DNA of 64,000 nucleotides from the NCBI RefSeq assembly GCF_000972845.2, contig NC_040032.1, positions 7,518,394 to 7,582,393 of the forward strand, given 5' to 3'. Position numbers and translations under genes: made by a program. Positions 23,691 through 35,500 of the stretch are shown here, in pieces. Under the pieces are notes generated by a model, which was given only the letters and a program-made list of their open reading frames with translations, searched no databases and had not been told where the DNA came from. This DNA is from Larimichthys crocea (Eukaryota; Chordata; Actinopteri; Sciaenidae). The stretch's first letter is position 1, and the number at the start of each line of letters is the position of its first letter.

Positions 23691-24424
23691 AATCCCAATT
23701 AAAATAGCTTGGCCCCAATTGGATTTGCAGTCTTTTTATCAAGATGTCAATGTCCCTTCTGTGCCTGTTATATCTTCATCTTCTATGCCTGTGATTATCT
23801 ACAAACTTTGTGACTGTAGTGTTCTGAGTTTCCTCATCAGGAATTTTTGAGTGGGAAAACTTCAAACCAAAGAAGACGATCAAGCGATGTTCTTATAAGC
23901 AACAATGAACAGGAAAAACAACACATTTACAATTGCTAGGCTGACTTTTACGATTTCAAGCAATATTGTTACATACTGCAAGCACTGTAGCACGCTTACT
24001 GTTGACATATTCTTTCCCTGCAGAACTGATGGAAACTCTATAAGAAGCTATATAGTGCTTTTTTCCATTAATTAGTTAATAAGTAACCATATGGCATATC
24101 TTTTTATGCAGTCAAACAATCTACCAGTATGCTGATATCCAGTTATTGCCATTAAGGCAGCTTCATTGGTTGTTTCTTAGTACCCAGAAGGGTGAGGTTC
24201 TGATAGGAGTTTCAGCTGAATGTATTTCACATTTTAAACTGTTTCTGTTTTTACCAGGTAATCTTGTACATACATTAATTCAATCCAAACATGTATTACT
24301 GCCATCCAAAACATTAAGTTACACGACTACCAGCAAACGGAACATTGTTCTAAACTCTCCAAGCTCCCACAACTTACTCTTGATTATTAAAGGGTCAAGT
24401 TGGAAGGCTGATTCACCAATGACA

Positions 24425-24762
24425 GGTAAGATCCCCTGAAAACTTTGGGACACACTAAGGCAGGGCACAGCCCGATTTACTTCGAACCTTGTCGACACTG
24501 TGAGCAGGCACAGTGTGCGACACTCGTACCGTGCAGTACACAGCAATGTTGTGACGGGAGTACACAGACAGAGAAACCAATAGATGTTAAACTGACAAAA
24601 AACAAAAAACAGTGATTGCCTCTAAATATCGAAGTGTCAAGTATGCCGGGTACAGATCCCCCTGAAAACTTGGGACAACTAAGGCAGGGCAGTCCCGATT
24701 ACTGATCTTGTCGACACTGTGAGCAGGCACAGGCGCGACAACTCCGTCACTGTAACATTAAC
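24425..24762. repeat. direct duplication of a ~110-bp segment
   Basis: CCTGAAAAC, CTAAGGCAGGGCA, CTTGTCGACACTGTGAGCAG and GGCACA occur in the same order at 24428-24530 and 24660-24750, about 120 bp apart. They differ mostly by small indels. No protein recognised. Confidence 0.6.
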
Positions 24763-24959
24763 ACGAGGCAATTCACTCTATTTTGTTTCACTCAGTTCGG
24801 TCATTTTACACCGAGGACTTAGATAAGTTGCAGCCTCCCTCTGTACCTCTGACCTCGTCCTCGCTGATGGGGCTTCACTCAGAACACTCCTGCTCAGAAG
24901 ACTTGAAAGAAAAAACAAAGGGGGGATAAATGATTAAGCATAAAGATTTCTGTAGCTTG

Positions 24960-26150
24960 ACATTGCGGCTACAATCGCAGACCTTATTATTTTACATTTT
25001 ATGTTCCTCTCATTTCTTTGTGTATGATATATATGTTCTCCCTTCTTCTTTTCATGTTCGTTTCACATCCTCTCGAAAACAATTCTCGCCATAACACACT
25101 ACATTTTTTTCGGCGTGGTTTTTGGCGATTTTTGGCAACCGTTTTGCGACACCTCTTAGAAAAATCATTAGCCACGCCGATCCCAGTGCTAGCCACACGT
25201 TTTTGATACTGTTTTGTTGTGTGTGTGACAAAAAACTCTGGAGGAGCAGCAGCCAAAACAAACGGCGTAGATAATAGCGGAAAAGCGTGGGGATACACAT
25301 ATTAGTGTCGCTTTCAGGCCCACAATCAATGACAGGACTTAGTAGACACCAGGACCAAGCTCTGCCACAAGCTTAAAAAACGTATCAATCTGTTTATCTG
25401 CTCTTTATCCCAGCTTCATCTAATATTGTTGCTAATACACTTTTTTTGAACCTTTAACGACTTCCACAACTGAACTTTCAGCTGTACACATGGTCTTCTC
25501 TCAGCAGGTTGGATTACCATTTGAGCTCGTCGCTGTGATTAATCAATAATTACTGCTCCTGTTTCAAAATGCTGTATACATTTTTACTTCTAAAGAATTT
25601 TTAAATGTTATGTAAAGATGTAAAACAAAAATACATATAGTGTATATATAGTGTTTTTCTGGTGTGTGTGTGTACTTATGTTGTATATATTTCACGTGTA
25701 TGTCCACGTAAGGCTCTTTTTCAGAACAACCCTATGTCACATCTACATTTTAGGACTGCGTTATAGACACAGCATTAAATGTTAACATATAAATATTTCC
25801 ATATTTATCATCACAGTAACAGTGTACACACATTAGTAGCTGTAAACACATCCGCATTAGAACAATACATACGTTGGTTTGGTGCTTACATAAGACGTAA
25901 ACATTTATAATCTCCACTTAAAATTACATACGTTGTTTTGGTGCCTGTTTGTTTCCCGATATATTAGTGTAGTTGCTGAAGGGTGTTACGAGACCATTAA
26001 CTTAAGAACATTGTAGACGGCACTTTATGAAGTTCAGTCATTTCCTGTATTAGTTACGGGCAGATCTGCCGATCCAATATGGCGGACCGTTGACGTTATC
26101 GCGACCATAGCGACCACCCGTCACATGCGGTGTCTATGTATATATGTCTA
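24960..26150. mobile_element. probable DNA transposon remains
   Basis: A CpG-containing stretch (25090-25290) with overlapping short frames on both strands. Further right comes a copy of the CAGATCTGCC / CCAATATGGCGG motif at about 26060-26090, ending in GTCTATGTATATATGTCTA. That right end is the inverted counterpart of 6293-6377. No transposase frame recognised. Confidence 0.35.
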
Positions 26151-26154
26151 TTGC

Positions 26155-28272
26155 ACCTCTGAAAAAGAAGATAATTAAACAAAGAAGGCTAGCACCATGG
26201 TATAGCCAGCAGACTCGTAAATTAAAGCAAGAGGCACGTAAATCTGAACGCAAATGGCGTGCCATAAACTGGAAGAATTCATCTAGTCTGGCAAGATAAT
26301 CTCAAAACATACAGGAAGGCTCTCCGTAATGCCAGAGCAGGCCTATTACTCTTCTTTTAATTGAGGAGAATAGAACAACCCCAGGTTTCTCTTCAGCACT
26401 GTAGCAGGCTAACAGAAGATCACAAGCTCTACTGAGCCTCTATTCCTTTAGGTCAAGTTAGCAATGACTTCATGAGCTTCTTTAATGATAAGATTTAACT
26501 ATTAGAGACAAAATCCATCACCCTCAACAGGCATTGATCTGCATTCTGATACAGCAAGTTTTGAAACAGCTGTAAAACCCGTTATGTATTTAGACTGTTT
26601 TTCTCCCATCGACCTTCATCAAATAACTTTAATCATTTCTGCAGCTAAGCGGCAACCTGTCCTCTTAGACTCCATCCCAACCCAGGCTGCTCAAGGATGT
26701 TTTACCTGTAGTTAGTAATCGTTATTGGATATGATTAATCTGTCTTTATTATCAGGATGTACCACAGTCCTTTAAGGTAGCTGTAATTACAAACCTCTTC
26801 TTAAAAAGCCCACTCTAGACCCGAGGTCTTAGCCAACTACAGAACCGATATCAAACTCCCTTTCTGTCTAAGATACTGAGAAAGCTGTAGCTAATTCAGC
26901 TGTGTGACTTTCTCCATAACAATAGTCTATTTGAGATTTCCAGTCAGGATTTGAGTGCATATAGACAGAGGACTGCATAGTCAAAGTTAAATGACCTCCT
27001 AATGGCCATCAGACAAAGGACTCCTCTCTGTAACTTGTCCGTTAGATCTAGTGCTGCATTTGACACCATTGACCATCAAATTCTTTTACAGAGACTGGAA
27101 CATCAAATTGGCATCAAAGGAACCCCCTAAGCGGTTAAATCGTATTTTTTAGATCGATCTCAGTTTGTTTCCGTCAAGATGAATCCTCCATGCCGACCAA
27201 AAGTTTGTCATGGAGTCCCACAAGTTCTGTACTGGGACCCCTTCTATTCAGTTTATATATGCTTCCTTTAGGGAACCTTTTAGGATCACTCTATCAATTT
27301 TCATTGTTATGCTGACGACACCCAATTATATTATCGATCAAGCCTGATGCAACCAATCAGTTAACTAAACTCCAAGCATGCCTTAAGGATATAAAAAAGT
27401 TGGATGACTACAATTTTTTTATGTTAAATTCAGACAAAACTGAAGTTCTTGTAATTGGACCCAAACACCTCAGAAACTCTCTTTCTAGAGACTTAGTTAC
27501 TTAGATGGGATCACATGGCCTCCAGCTCCACTGTAAAGAATCTTGGAGTTTTTTGATCAGGATTTGTCCTTTACGTCCACATAAAACAAATTTCGAGGAC
27601 TGCATTCTTCCACTTACGTAACATCGCTAAAATCAGACGCATTGCTCTCAGGGGTGCAGAAAAAACTAGTCCACGCATTTGTTACTTCAAGGCTGGACTA
27701 TTGTAACTCTTTGTTATCAGGCTGCTCTAATAAGTCTCTTAGGACTTTGCAGTTATCAGAATGCTGCTGCACGTGTTCTGACAGGAACCAAGATCAGAGA
27801 TCACATCTCCCCATTTTGGCTTCCTTGCATTGGCTACCTATTAAATCTAGAATAGAATTTAAAATTCTTCTCCTTACTTACAAAGCTCTTCATGGTCAGG
27901 CACCATCATATCTAAAAGAGCTCATAATACCTTACTACCCCTCTAGAACACTGCGCTCTCAGGCGCTGGGTTCCTTGTGGTTCCTATAGTTTCCAAAAAT
28001 AGATTGGGAGCCAGAGCTTTCAGCTATCAGCTCCTCTTCTGTGGAACAAACTACCTTTCTGGTTCGGGAGGCAGACACGGTCAACACCTTTAAGAATAGA
28101 CTTAAGACTTTCCTTTTTGATAAAGCCTATAGTTAGGGCTGGCTCAGGTCATCCCTTAGTTATGCTGCCATAGGATTAGACTGCCGGGGGACTCCCACCC
28201 CCCACCCAGGGTTATGCCTAGCCAGGCACGGTATTGGTTGAAGATGCACACATCCCCTTACCGAAAACCCTC

Positions 28273-28306
<34 letters not shown>

Positions 28307-28900
28307 CGTCTGTCTCTCTACTCTCTCTCTCTCTCTAACCTCTCAGTCCACGCTCTCGCATCTCTCCATCTATGGACATGTCGCTTAATGCATGTTAACT
28401 AACCAAACTTCCCCGGAGTTTCCTATGCTCTGTCGTCCCAGCAGGGTCTGTGGATCGTGGCTGCTGCTGTGATCCTGCACGACACCCGCACTACATTTTT
28501 TTACTTATCATTATTACTACCATATCTGTTTGTTTACTGTAATCATTTTGTATCATTGCACTTGTGATTCAATCGGGATTCATCGTCCATTGGTCAGTCA
28601 TTGTAATTTGTACAATATGTTATATGTTATGTATAATTGTCCTGTACAATGTGACAATCATTGCACGTCGTCCGTACTGGGAGAGGGATCCCTCCTCTGT
28701 GGCTCTTCCTGAGGTTTCTTTTTCTTCCACATTTTTTCCCTGTTAAAGGTTTTTTGTGGGGCAGTTTTTCCTCACGTCGAACCCGAGGGTCTAAGGACAG
28801 AGGGTGTCACTCCCTGGTACAGATTGTAAAGCCCTCTGAGGCAAATGTACTTTGTGACTTTGGCTATGCAAATAAAATTGATTTGGATTTGGAGATTTGA
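26155..28900 (+). mobile_element. decayed L2-clade LINE with reverse transcriptase
   Basis: The longest LINE copy in the window. In shifting plus frames it contains a post-endonuclease linker (RKALRNARA), the RT core with a decayed GVPQ...LGPLLF motif (about 27210-27250) and YADDTQLY (about 27308-27331). The C-terminal [20 protein letters not shown] and [10 protein letters not shown] follow (27830-27960). The 3' UTR has a CT run (28266-28340) and ends near 28897 with the AATAAAATTGATTTGG tail. Many stops and indels are present and the endonuclease half is absent, so it is a 5'-truncated dead copy. Confidence 0.85.
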
Positions 28901-29239
28901 AAAATTGATGTCTAGGTGTAGACATCTGAATGTCTGCCCCACCAGTGCTCAGTGCTTTGCTCCCTGCCATGTTACTCTTATATGCATATACCATGTAAAT
29001 ATTATTGTCAGGATAATACTTTATCTTCTTGCTGTTCACAGAAAACTCATCTTTAATGCAGCATCCTCTTCGTTCTGCTGAATCACATCTGCAACCTCCC
29101 AAATCCTACAAAGGGAAACAAAACAGAACTCATGAAAAAGTTCACTTTTTATAACATACGTAGGGTTCTAATAGGACATAAAGGTTTTCATAAAGCGGAT
29201 ACTATCCCAACATGTGAAATAGAGTGTTATGATTTAGCT
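28380..29239 (-). repeat. right arm of large inverted repeat
   Basis: Reverse complement of 22836-23690 and ends at the 100-N gap. Includes the 3' end of the LINE at 26155-28900 plus about 340 bp of flank. Confidence 0.75.
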
Positions 29240-29339
29240 NNNNNNNNNNNNNNNNNNNNNNNNNNNNNNNNNNNNNNNNNNNNNNNNNNNNNNNNNNNNN
29301 NNNNNNNNNNNNNNNNNNNNNNNNNNNNNNNNNNNNNNN
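29240..29339. other. assembly gap, 100 N
   Basis: Run of N of conventional length, so its true size is unknown. Confidence 0.99.
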
Positions 29340-29985
29340 TTACATTCAACACTGTTTGTCCTCAGCTGCAATCCTTAGGGATATTATGTGAAAAGATGTA
29401 AACATCTAATTCCCAACATTGAATCTTCATCTATTCAACTCTCTGTTTAGTTGTACAACATTCAGTCTTACGTGTATCATTTATGAGACACTAACATTAA
29501 AGTGCTCACACCTTTACCTGCGTTCATGTGAACCGGGTTTCAATAATACATTACGGAAGTAACCATAGCCATTCACAAATATAATTATCAGATCATGTGC
29601 AAATTAAATAACAGTGCACATCCTGGTGAAGTATATTAAAGAAGTTTGCTCAATTTACTCTTACACCTATATAGGCCTATTCATGCAAAGGATGGAAATG
29701 CACCAAAAATTACCCTCCAGTAACTTGGAGCTCAGTTTAAAGTTACATAAATGCATTCAATAAACTACATAGAACAAAAATTAAAATATTGTTACATTCA
29801 TCACAACATATGCAAATTATTAATTTTTCCCTTTACAATTTGCCAATATGAAATGTAACACTTCCCCTTTAAAATATATTCACATCGCATGAAATGATAA
29901 ACACAATGTAAAAATGTCAGAAATGTTGCAGATTCTTCTCTTCAGTTCACTTCTCATACCCTTAATGTCACCACATGCTTTCTTT

Positions 29986-30113
29986 TAGCACTCGGATAAA
30001 CCAAGTGTCGAATAGCAGCAGAGCAAGCACCTGCACATTTCTCCCGTTTGGCGTGATCCAGGTTTGGAAAGCCGCAGGTGTCAGATTCAATAGCAGCCTC
30101 TCCAGCGTGAAAG
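29986..30113 (+). other. exon-like open stretch of unknown identity
   Basis: TTCTTTTAG acceptor-like, then a frame that stays open (TRINQVSNSSRASTCTFL, then FGVIQVWKAAGVRFNSSL). It ends at AAAG|GTAAGTG, a strong donor. Base composition is richer in CG than its surroundings. I do not recognise the protein, and no second exon was found. It could equally be chance. Confidence 0.25.
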
Positions 30114-30339
30114 GTAAGTGGTTAGGCCTGTTAGATACAGCATTACGCTCAACAAGTGTTTTTCCACGGATAATTGATCGGTCTTACCGACGCAAATTTG
30201 GTCCTGAGTCCGGACTCCAGTGGGGCGTGCTCAGACTCTTCTTCCTCCTTCCACAGGTAAACTCCGTGTTCTTCCTCCTGTTTCCTCTCCTCTTTAAATG
30301 CAGTTCCGCGCTTTTCCTAAGGGAGCGGGGGAAAACCCG

Positions 30340-30606
30340 CGCGCTTTTCACTTCGCCTCGGAGGACGGACAGGCTGAGCCGTGGCTTGTAGCCTCTGATG
30401 GCTGCTGAGACTGGTGAGTTTAATTGCAATGGGCAAATTAACCACTTTAGCGATTTGCATGTTACCAAATGAAGATAATTTAAGAAAATAAACAGCTCTC
30501 TCCTTTTGCTGCAATATCTCCATCCACAGTTTATAGTTAGTCATGATTTGCTGCCCGCTGAGCATCTGTGTCTCTCATCTCTATCACACGTGTTCCACTG
30601 CTGATT
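30340..30606. repeat. outer edge of the class I duplication unit
   Basis: CGCGCTTTTCACTTCGCCTC, and the following 260 bp to the LINE tail, recur at 56707-56940 with high similarity. They thus mark the left boundary of the duplicated block for copies A and E. Confidence 0.7.
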
Positions 30607-30965
30607 TAATCATTCTATCATTATTGTCACTTCATTGGAAGTTGATAGTAATGTAATGCATTGTCATTTTATCAGTTCATTCTCATTGTAAAAATATGTT
30701 TGTGTGATTTGTTCTGTAAACTGACATCTATTGCACGTCTGTCCGTCTGGGAGAGGGGATCCCTCTCTGTGCTCTTCCTGAGGTTTCTTCCACCTTTTTT
30801 CCCTGTTAAAGGTTTTTTGTGGGCAAACCAAGTTTTTCCTCACTCCAACAACCGCGGGTTAAGGACAGAGGGTGTTGGTTCACTCCCTGTACCAGATTGT
30901 AAAAGCCTCAGAGGAAATGGACTTTGTGACTTTGGGCTCTACAAATAAAATTGATTTAATTTGAT
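30607..30965 (+). mobile_element. L2-clade LINE 3' tail
   Basis: Only the final part of the LINE 3' UTR (CGTCTGTCCGTCTGGGAGAG onward) with the AATAAAATTGATTTAATTTG end. The same insertion, at the same junction with ACATCTGCAACGTC, is present beside copies B (about 40280) and E (about 57318). It therefore predates the duplication. Confidence 0.85.
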
Positions 30966-32508
30966 TGAACATCTGCAACGTCATGCTGCCCCACATTAAA
31001 GGACCTGAGCTTTCCACAGTTTACACTTGTTGTTGCCCTCTGTGGCAGTTGCTGAAACACACCCTGAATCCACTTGGTGGTTTGCTGTCTCCTTTTTGAA
31101 ACAATGAAGTTGAAGTGCTTATAATAAAACATATTAAGATACGCTTTGTCTGACAGCTATCTCGCTCCGAGCTGACATTAATATCAAACTTTTCATCCAG
31201 TTACTCTGTGAGAATCTGACTCCTCAGTTAATATTCATATAAACTGGATCTATAGTCACAGATTGAGTTGTGACTTGGTCAATCCTCTCTCCAGCCTGTA
31301 ATAAACCCCATTCTTAGGAACCCAGGATCCACTGAGAGTTTCTGGAGAGACACTGAACTCTGGAGAGAGAAGAGGCTGTCACACCGTTTACCTTTGCACC
31401 ACCGGGGACGCCAAAATTCATCATGAAGATAAGTCACTGTCATCATGGGCCCAACAAACAACAAGTTACACGTTAATGATTGATTGGGTTAGATTTATTA
31501 GGTTTTCTGACATTCATTCATGTCCATCAATACTACAATACTAACACTAGTGTGTGTCAGTGAGTACAGAGGTATGACCTGGCCTTATATCCACATTGTA
31601 TCTGCTCAGGATGAACTACATCTGCTGGCCTAACTGACTGACAGACAACTTCCTGTGAATGTCATGACCCGCTCAGTAATCCGACCACATCACTGTCTGT
31701 CACAAGAGGTGTTTATCAAATCAAATCAATCAATCAAGTTTATTTTATATAGCCCTTTACAATAGCCAGACGGTACCCAAAGTGCTTTACAACCAAAGCC
31801 ATAAAAAAACAATACATAAACAGGTAGATAGTTCTAAATTAACTACAATTAAATTAAAATCCAATTTAAATTAAAGTGCTGTAGCGTGTTAAATACCTTT
31901 AACTGTGCTGACTGTTGCTATGTTGGGATCTACAAACAGGACTGAAATTTATCGAGGATTGAACTGATCTCCAAGAATGTTTGTACAGAAACGGCCCTAA
32001 GTGGGAGTCGGTCTAAAATTGGAGAGCACAGAGTTGGGTCAAGATTGGGTTGTTGTCGGAGGGCCTGAACCCCAGCATGTTGAAGGTAGCTTGCAAACAG
32101 ACCCTGCAGCTAAGGACAACGGTGTTATTAAAAACACGCAGCACTCGGCCCTACAGGACCTACAAAACCTCCTTCCAAAACTTAATTTAAGTTGTTTTAA
32201 AAACAATCTAAAATATTTCAAAATGGGTCAAACACAATACACTATTTTAACATGCTTAGAAACTTTAAGACCAATATTTGCATCAATGTCGAAGAATAAT
32301 AAATAACAAAGACTCAGGGGAACAATTATTGAAATGTATAGAGTTAGAAATAGTATCCATAATAATGTATTAAAATGAAATTAGTTCCCGTGGTTTGTTA
32401 GTTTCTGAAAATGTAAATCTCAGTCTATCTTTCTCGATTTTTTGTGCATGCCTTTTTATTTTATGTGTAAACAACACCGGTCACTGCAATGTCTGATTTG
32501 TCCTGTAA
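30966..32508. repeat. 3' flank of class I copy A (duplicated block)
   Basis: Homologous to 52270-53775 (copy D) and 57320-58890 (copy E). The inner half is a minus-strand LINE insertion. Copies B and C have a different outer segment (40300-41127 and 45140-45690) with TTGAGAGTTGTGGATTTTAT, so two flank types exist. Confidence 0.75.
31713..32470 (-). mobile_element. LINE fragment with RT piece, shared by copies A, D and E
   Basis: Minus-strand LINE. The tail lies at about 31713-31740 (CTTGATTGATTGATTTGATT), then 3' UTR, then a degenerate RT. The RT is better preserved in copy D at 53510-53238, where DPSVLSNFRP of the L2/CR1-type RT can be read. The same insertion is in D (53005-53740) and E (58056-58890). 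Confidence 0.75.
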
Positions 32509-35500
32509 TCATTCCACATGCCCACCATGAGGAAACTCGTGAGTGTGTTTTCGTTCAGCGTCTCTGGAGTGATTCAGTTTCTCAGAGAGCTCAATGTTGT
32601 TGTCAGCAGCTGTAAGATGAGAAACAAACTGTTAAACTGTGTAAAGTTCACTCATCCTGCACTGAACTTTTAGAAACATTAAATTCAGAAACAGTCTTTA
32701 AAAAGTTCATCTGCACAATAATGTGAAACACTTTTTAATCTGCAGCATAAAGTGTGAGTCAGATCAGTTGAAATCAAATGAAAGTTTGACTTACAAGATG
32801 GAGGAGGTGAGGCTGAAATCAAAAGAGAAATCATTTCAGTTCCAGTTGTCAGTAAATATGATCCTCTCTTCTACTCACTCAAACTTCTGTTCCTTCTGTT
32901 TAGTCCTTACTTTCTTTCTTTTCTCATCACTTCTCTCCCACATCAACATAGTCCAGAAAGGGAGCACACATTACACCCATGTTAAAGTCTCTGCATTGAC
33001 TACCTGTGCACTTTGGAATCGATTTTAAGATTCTTTTACTGGTTTATAAATCTCTTAATGGTCTTAGTCCAACCTATTTATCTGATTTACTTTTACCCTA
33101 CGAACCCTCGAGAACCCTCATGTTTTCTGGAGTGGGTTTTATTTTTTTAAGATCTATTTTTTGGTCTTTTCAAGCTTTTTGGATAGATGCAGCCGAAGAG
33201 TGACCGGAATGTTCGGAGAGAGAGAGAGATGGGGGAATGACATGCAGCAAAGCCTCCGTACATGGCGGACGCTCTAAACTGAGCTAACCGACGCCCCATG
33301 CATATAACGGTCTTTGTCAACAAACGAGCAGCTGAGTTTTGTAATAACTGTAGCAGAGCTAAATTCTTGTTAGGGAGACCAGAAAGTCGAACATTACAAC
33401 AGTCGATTCTGCAAGTATTCAAAGCATGCATGAATGTCTCTGTGTTGGCTTTAGAGAGAAACGGTCACACTCAATGTTCTTATAATAAAGTTGGGTTAGG
33501 GTTAGTTGTTTTAGTTATATTTCTTTTTATATGGGGTTCAAAGCTAAGATCAGATTCAATGATAACTCCCAGGTTTTTCACTTGTTGACAAGGTTTTACA
33601 TTCAGTATTCGTAGTTTCTCTCTGTGCTTCAGTACCAATAATTAAAACTTTGATTTGTCTTGGTTGAGCTGTTAAACTTCTCTGCCATTCATAATTGTAT
33701 TTTTAAAATGCAGTTTAAAAGGGCATCTACACGGCAATGTAAAGCTGTGTGTCATCAGCGTAGCTATGGAAATGAATGCCGTGTCTCCTGATGACATCCC
33801 CAAGCATCAGCCTGTAAAGGTTAAAAGGTCCTAAAATTGAGCCTTGAGGTACACCACAATTAATTTAATGGCTATTTGATGAACAGTCATCCAAAGTACT
33901 TTTATATTCCTCATATACAAGCAAAGATTCTGTTTTGATTTGTAGGCTGAAACTGGCGTAAATTCAATCTAATAGTGTCTATTTTGTTTCTGAAGTGAAC
34001 TACAAATTCCTTACATTTGATAGTCGTAGACAAAGTACTTCTTTGTTGCAGTTTTTCTTTAGTTTTTTTTTTTTTTTCTCCATGGAGGTATTGGATTGGA
34101 AGTAATCTTTCGAGTCTTAGGAGTCACTCTGTCAATGGTTAACCATTACTGTTAAAATCACCTACAATAAAAATCGCAAGAGGGCAAAGTTTCTGCAGTA
34201 GTGTCACATAAAACATCAATAAAATTTGCAGCCACTGAAAGAGATAGTGACTTTATATCAAGTTCTAACAAGTGTGGGATCTTTTGTGAGTAGGTTGATT
34301 AACATGTTAAATAAAGTTCATACAATTCAGCAAGTTCACAAAGTCCAAAGTAAAATAGTCCGATTAATTGTCCACATGTGGGTTAAAATCCCTTCAAACC
34401 AGAATTCTGTCATATTTGGTGTGAATAACAGAGTAGTTCTGAAAAATCTGACATAATTATCTATGATATTATCATGACTGACAGGCTCTGAGCCTGACAC
34501 AGTTACTGCTGTTACTTCTAATTGTTGAGTTCACGGAACTAATGCTTGTTTCAATTTTTCTACCTGGATAAAAACATCAACTCAAGAACTAAATTCAAAG
34601 TAGGCCTACTTTCCATTTTTCTCTCTCACCTTTCTTCTTCTTGCAAATGATGAATCCAGTGATGACAGCGATGAGGACGACAGCAAGAACAAGCACTGCA
34701 GCAGTGATGGGGACGGTCATGTGACTCGGCTCCTCTGTTAAATAAAAAAATCAAACTGGTCCAGATGAAGCAGGTTAGAACAGAAGTACATCCATCTAAG
34801 GATTTATTCATACGTAATATTTCTATGACTTTTTTCACAACTGGATTCAAACAAACAACATGCAGTCCCATTCAGCACCCTCTAATCCCAGTCTTACCCC
34901 AGTTGGTCCTGATCTCTGCTTTGTCCAGTCTGGTGACGATGTTGTCCTTTACACCAGAGAGATTAAACACACAGTCGTACCTCCTCCAGTCTTCAGGTGT
35001 GACTGATGAAAGGTTCAGGTCGACGCTCATCTGGAAGGTTCCATCATGGTTGGGGAGGATCTCTCCGTGGTCCACGTCCTCATGAAACTCCTCTCCATCT
35101 TTCCTCCAGAACATCATGGCTCTGTCAGGGTAGAAACCTGTAGCATGGCAGGTGACTGGAGAGGAGGGAGTCTTCTGGAGGAGAGACACTGAGGGAAGCT
35201 CTGCAGACAGAGAAAGATCACAGTGTCAATGTTCAGCATCCAGAAATGTCAGTCTGTACTGATTGTTTAGGACTAACTCAAATCTGACCACTACAAAACA
35301 AAGAGCCAAAAACAAGTTCATATCAGACTGACTGGAGTGATGATACAATGACACTTCAGGTCATGTGATCCTACCTGTTCTCTGCAGAGAGCTGTTGCCA
35401 TAGACCAAATACATCTTCAGCCACTCAGGATAAATCTGTGTGAGGTAATTAACATTGTGTTCTATTCTAGCTTTGTCAGCATCCCATTTCTGTTTGGTGA

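Noticed and set aside
27642..27989. 115-residue frame as a host gene
   Set aside because: It is the C-terminal RT region of the decayed LINE.
30184..30468. Overlapping frames around 30.2-30.5 kb as a gene
   Set aside because: Part of the duplicated outer block also present at 56707; the frames are not preserved in that copy.
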